Under the pieces are notes generated by a model. It searched no databases, was not told the origin of the DNA, and saw only the letters and a list, made by a program, of their open reading frames with translations. This document shows, one piece after another, positions 15,632-23,224 of a DNA stretch of 38,105 bases; within the stretch, counting starts at the first letter, position 1, and each line of letters opens with the position of its first letter. Origin of the DNA: Micromonospora sp. C95 (GTDB lineage Bacteria > Actinomycetota > Actinomycetes > Mycobacteriales > Micromonosporaceae); NCBI RefSeq assembly GCF_018070465.1, contig NZ_JAGPXT010000043.1, positions 1 to 38,105 on the forward strand, in the 5' to 3' direction. The translations under genes and the position numbers were made by a program.

Positions 15632-16495
15632 ATGGCTTCGCACCGCACCAGCGCCGTCTCCCGGCCCACCGCCGCCGATCGGCCCACCGCAACGCGGCGA
15701 TCCACCGCGCGGCGCGGGCGCACCGGGCGCCGCACCGCCCTGGCGGTCGCCGCGACCACCGCCCTCATCGTCCTGGTCGGGTGCGACAACCTGTCGTACC
15801 GGCGGCTGGACTTCGACACCACCGAGTCCGCCCGGATCACCGCGATCCAGGTGCTGCCCGGTGCCGGCGACGTGGTGGTCCGGGCCGACGGCGGGGCGGA
15901 CGGGGTGCGCGTCAAGCGCGTGGTGCGCTACCAGGGTGCCGAGCCGGACGCGACGTACGAGATCAAGGGCGCGGAGCTGGTGCTGGACACCTCCTGCGGC
16001 CACCGGTGCAGCGTCTCCTACGAGGTGACGGTCGGCGAGGGGGTGAGCGTACGAGGTGAGACCGGGTCCGGAAACGTCGACCTGAGCCGGGTCGGCCAGG
16101 TGGATCTCAAGGTCGGCTCCGGCGACGTGCGGGTGGCCGCGGCAACCGACGCGGTACGGGTGGAGACCGGCTCCGGAAACGTCGAGGTGTCCGACGTGAG
16201 CGCCCCCGTCGTGATGCGGGCCTCCTCGGGCGACGTGACGGGCAGCCGCCTCGGCGGCAGGGTGGACGCGGAGGCCAAGTCCGGCAACGTCACCCTCGAA
16301 CTGGACAAGCCCGCCTCCGCGCGGGCGCACGCGTCGAGCGGCAACGTCGAGCTGAACGTGCCGGAGGGCGCGTACCAGGTCCGGTCGAGGGCCGGCTCCG
16401 GTCAGATCGAGCTGGGCGTGACGCACGACCCGTCCGCCGCGGCAGTGCTCGACCTGCGCACCGGCAGCGGCAACATCACCGTCACCTTGCGATGA
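15632..16495 (+). CDS. DUF4097-type beta-repeat lipoprotein
   Basis: This 287-residue predicted lipoprotein has a long basic N-terminus (about 36 residues, rich in Arg/Thr), then a hydrophobic segment. Its lipobox-like LVGC places the acylated cysteine near residue 51. The mature part contains about eight turns built around SG(N/D/Q)(V/I): TGSGNV, VGSGDV, TGSGNV, SSGDV, KSGNV, SSGNV, GSGQI and TGSGNI. These are spaced about 17-22 residues apart and are the hallmark of DUF4097 proteins, likely a beta-helix or stacked beta-solenoid. Two cysteines lie in TSCGHRC. The function is unknown; a surface-anchored binding role is plausible. Its 3' end overlaps the convergent acyltransferase gene by 14 bp. 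Confidence 0.85.
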   Translation: MASHRTSAVSRPTAADRPTATRRSTARRGRTGRRTALAVAATTALIVLVGCDNLSYRRLDFDTTESARITAIQVLPGAGDVVVRADGGADGVRVKRVVRYQGAEPDATYEIKGAELVLDTSCGHRCSVSYEVTVGEGVSVRGETGSGNVDLSRVGQVDLKVGSGDVRVAAATDAVRVETGSGNVEVSDVSAPVVMRASSGDVTGSRLGGRVDAEAKSGNVTLELDKPASARAHASSGNVELNVPEGAYQVRSRAGSGQIELGVTHDPSAAAVLDLRTGSGNITVTLR

Positions 16496-17609
16496 CCTCC
16501 CCGTCCCGGCCCCGCTGTTGCGGGACCGGTGCCGCCGGCCCGGCGCTCGGCTCGTGATCCTCGCCGGTGCGCGACTCCGCGTGCCGGCGGACGGGGCGCG
16601 ACGCCGGGCGACGGCCACCCGGCACCAGCTCGGGCGGGCGCTGCGCCGCGACGTCCTCGACCCAACCCACCAGCGCCGTCACCAGGCCGACCAGCAGGAA
16701 GACCAGGGCCACCCGGATCGCCAGGCCCAGCAGATCCTGATGTGACCAGCCGACCAGGTCGACCAGCGGAGTGAGTGCGACCACGAACGCCATGTGCCAC
16801 AGGTAGACCGTCAACGCCCGCCGGTTCAGCACGGTGACCGCCCGGCCGACCAGCGCGCTGCGGTCCACCCAGGCCGCGGTCGCCGGTGCCCGGCCCAGCG
16901 CCACCAGGATGAACGCCGCCGACCAGAGCGCGTTGCCGAGCGGGATGTCGTTGAGGTCGTAGCCGCGCGGCCCCTGGTGGATCAGGACCCAGGCGCCGCC
17001 CACCGCCGCCAGCGCGAACGCGGTCGGCACCAGGATCCAGACGCTCAGGCGGCGCAGCATCCCGCTCTGGTGGGCGAAACCCAGCAGCCACGCCCCGAAG
17101 TAGAGCCCGAAATGGCGCAGCGCGACCGGTGGGTTCTGATAGATACCCAGCTCGATGACCAGCAGCAGGCAGTACGGGGCGAGCAGGGTGGGTAGCGGGA
17201 ACCGGCGGAACAGCCACAGCGCGACCGGGGAGGCGAGCACGAACCACAGGTAGTCACGCAGGTACCAGATCGGGCTCAGCGCCAGCGCGCCCCAGTAGTT
17301 CGCCGGCGGGTCGACCACCGGGAAGAGCCAGAGCAGCACCGCCGGGGTGAACGGCAACCCGGTGAGCAGCATCGCCGGCACGAAGATCACAGCGACCACC
17401 CACAGTGACGGCAGCAGCCGCCGCAGTCGCCGGCCGACCGCCGTCGGTCCGGACCGCACCAGGGAAGCCGCCATCAACGAACCGGCGAGCGCGAACATCA
17501 CCGACATCGCCGGGAACACCAGCGTAAGCGATCCCCAGCCGGTGACGTGGTAGACGACCACCCGCACGATGGCCAGAGCGCGCAGCAGGTCCAGGTATCT
17601 GTTTCGCAT
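16482..17609 (-). CDS. Acyltransferase 3 family membrane protein
   Basis: This 375-residue polytopic membrane protein is of the acyltransferase-3 (OafA/YrhL-like) family, which transfers acyl groups to sugars or other extracytoplasmic substrates. It opens with the family motif RYLDLLRALAIVRVVVYH (4-21), including the conserved Arg and the catalytic-region His21. About ten hydrophobic segments follow. YLWHMAFVVAL near residue 270 is another conserved family feature. The last 50 residues form a charged Pro/Arg-rich cytoplasmic tail. ATG 17609 is the first plausible start. It interrupts the otherwise conserved era-recO order, so it is probably lineage-specific. The acceptor substrate cannot be predicted. 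The 174 bp upstream (17610-17783) is comparatively A/T-rich but shows no clear element. Confidence 0.9.
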   Translation of the reverse strand: MRNRYLDLLRALAIVRVVVYHVTGWGSLTLVFPAMSVMFALAGSLMAASLVRSGPTAVGRRLRRLLPSLWVVAVIFVPAMLLTGLPFTPAVLLWLFPVVDPPANYWGALALSPIWYLRDYLWFVLASPVALWLFRRFPLPTLLAPYCLLLVIELGIYQNPPVALRHFGLYFGAWLLGFAHQSGMLRRLSVWILVPTAFALAAVGGAWVLIHQGPRGYDLNDIPLGNALWSAAFILVALGRAPATAAWVDRSALVGRAVTVLNRRALTVYLWHMAFVVALTPLVDLVGWSHQDLLGLAIRVALVFLLVGLVTALVGWVEDVAAQRPPELVPGGRRPASRPVRRHAESRTGEDHEPSAGPAAPVPQQRGRDGEVIAR

Positions 17610-17783
17610 CAGCCTGCATCTGTCTCGGGGGGCGCGGAGGCGGTTTCCTATCTACCCTCCGTCGTCCGCCGACGAAACAGCCAGCTACCCACCGCGATCG
17701 TGAAAATCCCCATAAGCCTGACCGGTCCCGATCATCCGATCCAAGGCAGGTCGTCCGATTGACCCGGGTACCGCAGGGTCGGC

Positions 17784-18680
17784 TCAGAACCCGAGCTTGC
17801 GCAACTGCTTGGGGTCGCGCTGCCAGTCCTTGGCCACCCGTACGTGCAGATCGAGGTAGACCTTCGTACCCAGGAGCTCCTCGATCTGCCGCCGCGCGGC
17901 GGTGCCGACACCCTTGAGCCGCGCACCCCGATGCCCGATGACGATCGCCTTCTGGCTGGGCCGCTCCACGTACACGTCGGCGTAGATCTTCGTCAGCCGG
18001 CCCTCCGGGAGCATCTCCTCCACCACCACGGCGATCGAGTGCGGCAACTCGTCCCGGACGCCCTCCAGCGCGGCCTCCCGGATCAGCTCCGCCACCAGCA
18101 CCTGCTCCGGATCGTCGGTGAGCATGTCGTCCGGGTACAGCTGCGGCGACTCGGGCAGGTACCGCGTCATCACCTCGACCAGGGTGTCCACCTGGTGCCC
18201 GGAGACCGCGCTGACCGGCACGACCTCCGCGAAATCCCCAAGCTCACTGACGGCCAGCAGTTGCTCGGCGAGCCGCCTGCGATCGACCAGGTCGGTCTTG
18301 GTGACCACCGCCAGCACGGTCGCCTTCAGCTCGGCCAACTCACCGGTGATGAACCGATCGCCCCGGCCGATCGGCTCGTCGGCCGGGATGCAGAGGCCGA
18401 TCACGTCGACCTCGCTCCAGGTCTGCCGGACCAGATCGTTGAGCCGCTCGCCCAGCAATGTGCGGGGACGGTGCAGCCCCGGGGTGTCGACCAGCACGAG
18501 CTGCGAATCGGGCCGGTGCAGTACCGCCCGGATCACGTGCCGGGTGGTCTGCGGCTTGTTCGACGTGATCGCGATCTTCTGCCCGACGATGGCGTTCGTC
18601 AACGTGGACTTGCCGGCATTGGGCCGACCAACGAAACACGCGAAACCCGCCCGGTAGGAGCGGTCGCCCCGTTCACTCAC
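17784..18680 (-). CDS. era: GTPase Era
   Basis: This 298-residue essential GTPase binds the 3' end of 16S rRNA and guides 30S subunit maturation. G1 is GRPNAGKS (18-25), G3 is DTPG (65-68) and G4 is TKTD (127-130). SAVSG, the G5 region, is at about residue 156. The C-terminal KH domain carries VIGHRGARLKGVGTAARRQIE, with the GxxG-type loop. GTG 18680 overlaps the stop of the cytidine-deaminase-like gene by four bases. Its position downstream of ybeY groups two 16S rRNA maturation factors in one transcript. Confidence 0.97.
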   Translation of the reverse strand: MSERGDRSYRAGFACFVGRPNAGKSTLTNAIVGQKIAITSNKPQTTRHVIRAVLHRPDSQLVLVDTPGLHRPRTLLGERLNDLVRQTWSEVDVIGLCIPADEPIGRGDRFITGELAELKATVLAVVTKTDLVDRRRLAEQLLAVSELGDFAEVVPVSAVSGHQVDTLVEVMTRYLPESPQLYPDDMLTDDPEQVLVAELIREAALEGVRDELPHSIAVVVEEMLPEGRLTKIYADVYVERPSQKAIVIGHRGARLKGVGTAARRQIEELLGTKVYLDLHVRVAKDWQRDPKQLRKLGF

Positions 18681-19054
18681 TCGGTCACCGTGCCGAGCAC
18701 CGTGCCGTCCGGCCCGGCCAGGTGCACCGGCGCGTCGGCGGCCAGGTCGCGCACCGCCGCGTAGCCGGCACCGTCGAGCGTGGACGCCTCGGTCACCACC
18801 ACCGCGGCCTCCAGCCGGGTGGCACCCGCCGCGGCCGCCGAGGCGACCGCCAGTTGCAGCGCGGTGATGGTCAGCGAGGGCAGCGACACGCTGGCCGCCG
18901 CGTACGTCCGGCCGTCCTGGTCCCGGACGGCGGCGCCCTCCACGGCGCTTACCCGTCCCCGGGCCCCCCGGGCGAGGACGACCAGCTTGCCGTCCTCGGT
19001 GCTCAGCTCGGAACCGGTGGACCGGGCGGCCGGTACGGCGGATGACTCAGGCAT
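18677..19054 (-). CDS. Cytidine-deaminase-like protein lacking the zinc site
   Basis: This 125-residue protein resembles the core of cytidine deaminase: GAAVRDQDGRTYAAASVSL (about 40-58), then a helix where Cdd has its zinc motif. The Cdd motif C/H-A-E is replaced by the sequence around TITALQLAVASAAAAG (62-77), and the second P-C-x-x-C motif is absent. No zinc ligands or catalytic Glu remain, so deaminase activity is unlikely. Location between the CBS protein and era matches the Rv2365c-type gene in mycobacteria, so this degenerate form appears to be a conserved protein rather than a decaying one. The ATG start overlaps the CBS gene end by 8 bp and its stop overlaps era by 4 bp. A structural or regulatory role is possible. 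Confidence 0.8.
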   Translation of the reverse strand: MPESSAVPAARSTGSELSTEDGKLVVLARGARGRVSAVEGAAVRDQDGRTYAAASVSLPSLTITALQLAVASAAAAGATRLEAAVVVTEASTLDGAGYAAVRDLAADAPVHLAGPDGTVLGTVTE

Positions 19055-20432
19055 CGGCGGGCTGCCTCTCCTCGGATCGGTCGGTGTCGGAGCGGGCCAC
19101 GGTCGGCGTCCCGCCCGGATCGTTCTGCGTGTCGGTCGGCTCCACCCGGCGCACCAGCACCGTGTCGATCCGGTTACGGCGACCGGTGGTGCCCTCGGCG
19201 ACCAGCCGCAGGCCGGCCACCTCGACCTGCGCGCCCGGGATCGGCACCCGCCCCAGGGCCTGGGCGAGCAGACCCCCGACCGTCTCCACCTCGTCGTGCG
19301 GCAACTCGGTGTCGAACAGTTCGCCGAGATCCTCCACCGGCAGCCGGGCGGTGACCCGCACCGCGCCGTCGGGCAACTGCTCGACCGGTGGGCGCTCGAC
19401 GTCGTACTCGTCGGTGATCTCCCCGACGATCTCCTCGAGGATGTCCTCGATGGTGACCAGGCCGCCGGTGCCGCCGTACTCGTCGACCACGATGACCAGG
19501 TGGTTACGGGCGGCCTGCATCTCCGACAGCAGGTCGTCGACGGGCTTGGACTCGGGTACGAAGGTCGCCGGCCGCATCAGCTCGGCCACCGGCAACTGAT
19601 GATCCTCGGCGGCCCCGCCCTGGGTACGCCGGATCAGATCCTTGAGGTAGAGGATGCCGAGCACGTCGTCGACGCTCTCGCCGATCACCGGGATCCGGGA
19701 AAAGCCGGAGCGCAGGAACAGCGCGAGCGCCTGGGACAGATTCTTGCCCGACTCGATCCACACCATCTCGGTACGCGGCACCATCACCTCGCGGGCGATG
19801 GTGTCACCGAGCGCGAAGACCGAATGGATCATCTGCCGCTCGCCATGCTCCACCACGCCCCGCTGCTCGGCCAGGTCGACCAGCTCCCGCAGCTCGACCT
19901 GGGTGGCGAACGGCCCCTCCCGGAAGCCCCGACCCGGCGTGACCGCGTTACCGATCAGAATCAGCAGGGACGCCAGCGGGTTGAGCACCCGACCCAGCCA
20001 GCGCACCAATGGTGCCGCCGAGCGGCCCACCGCGTAGGCGTGCTGCCGGCCGAGGGTGCGCGGGCCGACGCCGACCACGACGAAGCTGACCACGGTCATC
20101 GCCCCGGCGGTGACCAGCGCCGCCCGCCAGCCCGCACCGAAGGTGTCCACCGCCACCAGCGCCACCAGCGTGGTGGCGGTCAGCTCGGCGAGCAGCCGGA
20201 GCAGCAGCAACAGATTGAGGTGCCGGACCACGTCACCGGCGACCGTCTGGAGGGTACGCGCGCCCCGGAGCCCCTCGCGGGCCAGTTCGGCCGCGCGGGC
20301 CGGTGAGACCGCGGCCAGGGCGGCCTCGGTCATCGCGATCAGGCCGGCGAGCACCACCAGCCCGGCAGCGAACACGAGCAGTTGCAGGTCGGGTAGGCCG
20401 GTGGCGGACGCGGCCAGCGCAGTGTCCATCAC
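19047..20432 (-). CDS. Hemolysin-family CBS-domain membrane protein (CorC/HlyC type)
   Basis: This 461-residue protein has the DUF21-CBS-CorC_HlyC architecture. The N-terminal part has three to four hydrophobic segments (about 16-36, 66-92 and 100-125). A paired CBS module follows, in which the sequences VMVPRTEMVWIE and PVAELMRPATFVPE mark the two halves. The acidic DEYGGTGGLVTIEDILEEIV is the usual link to the C-terminal CorC domain, which ends in a charged tail. Such proteins are implicated in Mg2+/Co2+ handling; whether they transport is debated. The start is GTG 20432, overlapping the ybeY stop as GTGA. Its placement between ybeY and era is the standard actinobacterial arrangement. Confidence 0.92.
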   Translation of the reverse strand: MMDTALAASATGLPDLQLLVFAAGLVVLAGLIAMTEAALAAVSPARAAELAREGLRGARTLQTVAGDVVRHLNLLLLLRLLAELTATTLVALVAVDTFGAGWRAALVTAGAMTVVSFVVVGVGPRTLGRQHAYAVGRSAAPLVRWLGRVLNPLASLLILIGNAVTPGRGFREGPFATQVELRELVDLAEQRGVVEHGERQMIHSVFALGDTIAREVMVPRTEMVWIESGKNLSQALALFLRSGFSRIPVIGESVDDVLGILYLKDLIRRTQGGAAEDHQLPVAELMRPATFVPESKPVDDLLSEMQAARNHLVIVVDEYGGTGGLVTIEDILEEIVGEITDEYDVERPPVEQLPDGAVRVTARLPVEDLGELFDTELPHDEVETVGGLLAQALGRVPIPGAQVEVAGLRLVAEGTTGRRNRIDTVLVRRVEPTDTQNDPGGTPTVARSDTDRSEERQPADA

Positions 20433-20902
20433 CGGGAGCGGGCCGACCGCCAGCTCGCCAGCAACCGGGCCTGGAGCCCGAACATCTCCCGCTCCTCCTC
20501 CGGCTCCGCGTGGTCGTAGCCGAGCAGGTGCAGGACACCGTGCACGGTGAGCAGGTGCAACTCGTCGGCGGTGCGGTGCCCGGCGGTCGCGGCCTGCTTC
20601 GCCGCCACCTCCGGGCAGAGCACGATGTCGCCGAGCAGCGCCGGCTCACCACCGGCGGCGGCGCTCTCACCCGGCCCGTGGTCGACGCTGCCCTCGTCCA
20701 TGGGAAAGGCCAGCACGTCGGTCGGACCGTCGCCGCCCATCCAGCGATGGTTCAGCTCGGTCATGTAGTCCACGTCGACAAGCAACACGGACAGCTCGGC
20801 GAGCGGGTTGACCCCCATCTCGTCGAGCGCGTGCCGGGCGACGGCGAGCACGGCGTCGGTGTCGACCTCGGCACCGGACTCGTTGGCGATCTCGATGGAC
20901 AA
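20429..20902 (-). CDS. ybeY: Endoribonuclease YbeY (16S rRNA maturation)
   Basis: This 157-residue zinc-dependent endoribonuclease is involved in 16S rRNA 3' processing and ribosome quality control. The metal motif H-x3-H-x5-H is intact: HGVLHLLGYDH with His121, His125 and His131. The preceding TDVLAFPMDE and LLGDIVLCPE segments are also typical. The start at 20902 lies 15 bp after the phoH stop, and the stop overlaps the CBS gene, so it is part of the phoH-ybeY-CBS-era transcript. Confidence 0.96.
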   Translation of the reverse strand: MSIEIANESGAEVDTDAVLAVARHALDEMGVNPLAELSVLLVDVDYMTELNHRWMGGDGPTDVLAFPMDEGSVDHGPGESAAAGGEPALLGDIVLCPEVAAKQAATAGHRTADELHLLTVHGVLHLLGYDHAEPEEEREMFGLQARLLASWRSARSR

Positions 20903-20917
20903 CTGTCTTCCCTCGGT

Positions 20918-23041
20918 CTAGCGGCGCCGGCCGCCGCGGTTACCCTGGGCGCTCCGCCCGGCCACCGCGTGCACGCCCTGTGCCTGCTGGTTCTCGGCGT
21001 CCCACCGCGCGTACGCGTCGACGATCTCCCCGACCAGTCGGTGACGTACCACGTCGGCGCTGGACAGTTGCGCGAAGTGCACGTCCTCGACACCTTCCAG
21101 GATGTCCCGGACGACCCGCAGCCCGCTCGTCGTACCGCCGGGCAGGTCGACCTGGGTGACGTCGCCGGTGACCACGATCTTGGAGCCGAAGCCGAGCCGG
21201 GTGAGGAACATCTTCATCTGCTCGGGCGTGGTGTTCTGCGCCTCGTCGAGAATGATGAACGCGTCATTGAGCGTGTTGTGCGTGACCAGGAAGTCATCGG
21301 TGACATACAGCGAATCTTCCGCGGCCACCTGGATGCACATCGTCTCCTGGACACCAGCGGGGACGATCGAGTCGATGAAACGCATCGGTCGGCCGCCGCC
21401 GCACTCCTCGTACCGCTGGCGCTTACGCGCCAACCGGAACGGCGCTACGCCCTCCGGCAAGCGGATCTCCACCGTGTAGGCGTCCGACCGGTACCCGACC
21501 GGTCGGCCGTTGGCCAGACCAGGCGTGCGGCCCTCGGCCACTCGAACACGCCACGTTGCCACGCCACCGAGCGACTGGACCAGGTGGACGACATCGTCGC
21601 GCAGTCGGGGCGAGGTCGTCGAGTACTGCACCCGGCAGGTACGTCCCGCCTGGACCACCGGCCCGCCGTCGGTGTCCAGCAGCCCCTGCAGGACGGCCAG
21701 TCGGACATCGACGCTGTTCTGGAGATATACGGACGGCACGAACTTGGTGCCCGACTTCGTTCCGGCCAGACCCAGCTCACGGAGCGCGACAGTCACCGGG
21801 TTCGCGACGATCACCCCGCCCCGGTGCCCCTTGGTGTGCCGGAGTACGTAGTCGTAGTCGCTCTTGCGGTGCAGCTCGATGTCGGCGAGGTTGTCCTCGA
21901 TCGCCCGGGCGAACTCAGGGTCCGCGGTGGTGAATCCCGGCGTCGTGCGGCACGAGATCGACCCGTCACCGAGCAGCAGTCCGAGGACGTACGGATCGAG
22001 CGGAATGTCCTGCGGCTCCAGCTGGACCGGAGCCACCACCGGCAGTTCGTAACGGCGGATGTACCCCCGCCGCTCCTGCCCGATCATCTCCTGGGTCTCC
22101 AGCGTGCGGCGGCGACCGCGCCGCTTGTCCTCGGGCGTGGCGACCGTCCAGAGGTGCTCACCGCAGCACAGGGTGGAGGCCCCGTCCTGCGTGGTCACCC
22201 GGTAGACCTGCTTGGGCCCCTGTGGGTAGATCCCGATCACCGGGGTCGGCATGCCGTTCGAGCCGATCACCAGGTCGCCGACCTGGAGTGAGCCGAACCG
22301 CTTGAAGCCTTCCGGCGTCAGGACGCGCGCGTCGTACGGCTGCGCCCGGCCCCTCATATATGCCAGGGGGGCGACCTCGATCGTGCCGGCGGCCATCAGC
22401 TTCGGGATGGTCTCCGGGTCGAGCATGTCGTGCAGGGCGTCGTAGAGCGGGCGCAGGTAGGGGTCGATCTTCTCGTTGAGCGTGCCGGGCAGAAACCCGA
22501 GTCGCTCACCGGCCTCGACCGCCGGCCGGGTAAGGATGATCCGGTTGATCTGCTTGGCCTGCAACGACTGCACGGCCTTGGCCATGGCGAGGTAGGTCTT
22601 GCCGGTACCCGCCGGGCCGATGCCGAAGACGATCGTGTGCCCGTCGATCGCGTCGACGTAGCGCTTCTGCCCCAGCGTCTTGGGACGGATGGTGCGCCCA
22701 CGCCGGGAGAGGATGTTGAGGGTCAGGACCTCGGCGGGCCGCTCCGCGCCACCCTGTTCGAGCATGCCGACGGTACGCCGGACGGCATCGGTGGTCAGGG
22801 TCTCGCCCTTCTCGATGAGTTCGAGCAGCTCGCTGAAGAGCCGTTCGGCGAGGGCGTTGTCGGCGGGAGCGCCGGTGATGGTGATCTCGTTGCCACGCAC
22901 GTGCACGTCACTGTTCACCGAGCGCTCGACCAGTCGCAGGATCTCGTCACCCGCGCCGAGCAGGTTGACCATGATCTTGGAATCGGGGACCGTGATCCTG
23001 GTCTGCACCCGGGGCGGGCCGGGAGGTGGGGTGCCGGTCAT
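20918..23041 (-). CDS. phoH: PhoH-family ATPase interrupted by an in-frame intein
   Basis: This 707-residue precursor would splice to a 350-residue PhoH-like ATPase. The N-extein (1-232) has a KH-like region (about 30-60: NEITITGAP) and Walker A GPAGTGKT (142-149). It ends APLAYMRGR. The C-extein (590-707) begins TLNDAFIILDEAQN, which contains Walker B, and continues with the sensor region TGDVTQVDLP. Joining the two gives the normal uninterrupted family sequence YMRGRTLNDAF. I chose ATG 23041; an open frame to 23200 is low-complexity. No clear ribosome site is visible before the ATG. PhoH proteins are thought to act on RNA, and the tight link to ybeY supports an RNA-related role. Function requires removal of the 357-residue insert. 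Confidence 0.96.
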   Translation of the reverse strand: MTGTPPPGPPRVQTRITVPDSKIMVNLLGAGDEILRLVERSVNSDVHVRGNEITITGAPADNALAERLFSELLELIEKGETLTTDAVRRTVGMLEQGGAERPAEVLTLNILSRRGRTIRPKTLGQKRYVDAIDGHTIVFGIGPAGTGKTYLAMAKAVQSLQAKQINRIILTRPAVEAGERLGFLPGTLNEKIDPYLRPLYDALHDMLDPETIPKLMAAGTIEVAPLAYMRGRAQPYDARVLTPEGFKRFGSLQVGDLVIGSNGMPTPVIGIYPQGPKQVYRVTTQDGASTLCCGEHLWTVATPEDKRRGRRRTLETQEMIGQERRGYIRRYELPVVAPVQLEPQDIPLDPYVLGLLLGDGSISCRTTPGFTTADPEFARAIEDNLADIELHRKSDYDYVLRHTKGHRGGVIVANPVTVALRELGLAGTKSGTKFVPSVYLQNSVDVRLAVLQGLLDTDGGPVVQAGRTCRVQYSTTSPRLRDDVVHLVQSLGGVATWRVRVAEGRTPGLANGRPVGYRSDAYTVEIRLPEGVAPFRLARKRQRYEECGGGRPMRFIDSIVPAGVQETMCIQVAAEDSLYVTDDFLVTHNTLNDAFIILDEAQNTTPEQMKMFLTRLGFGSKIVVTGDVTQVDLPGGTTSGLRVVRDILEGVEDVHFAQLSSADVVRHRLVGEIVDAYARWDAENQQAQGVHAVAGRSAQGNRGGRRR
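21275..22345 (-). mobile_element. Intein in PhoH: class 3-like, with LAGLIDADG endonuclease
   Basis: The intein spans residues 233-589 of the precursor. It begins AQPYDARVLTPEGFKRFGSL, with Ala instead of the usual Cys/Ser nucleophile, and ends VTHN followed by extein Thr590. Features of class 3 inteins are all visible. The Trp is in block B (CGEHLW, Trp298, with His296), the Cys is in block F (QETMCIQV, Cys569), and the Thr is in block G (VTHN, Thr587). A two-motif homing endonuclease lies between the splicing halves: YVLGLLLGDGS (Asp359) and LQGLLDTDGG (Asp458). The frame is intact. The class 3 assignment rests on these residues only; splicing has not been shown here. Confidence 0.93.
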
Positions 23042-23224
23042 AGGTCGGGCCCGTGGGCCCTGCGCCACCTGCTCTCGATCTCGATGCCGGGCTCGTGGCA
23101 CGGCGTGCGGACGTTGCCACCATCGTATCGGGTCAACGGCGCGGACACGCTGCCCATTTCCACCGCTTCGACGCCCCGGCGGGACCGCACCAAACGGCAC
23201 ATTCCGCCCGAGCCGAGCGTCCGG

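Noticed and set aside
18677..19054. Annotation as active cytidine deaminase.
   Set aside because: The zinc ligands and catalytic Glu are missing.
20303..22291. A 662-codon plus-strand open frame across ybeY and phoH.
   Set aside because: It is antisense to ybeY and the PhoH intein, both with complete motifs. Its translation is charged low-complexity sequence.
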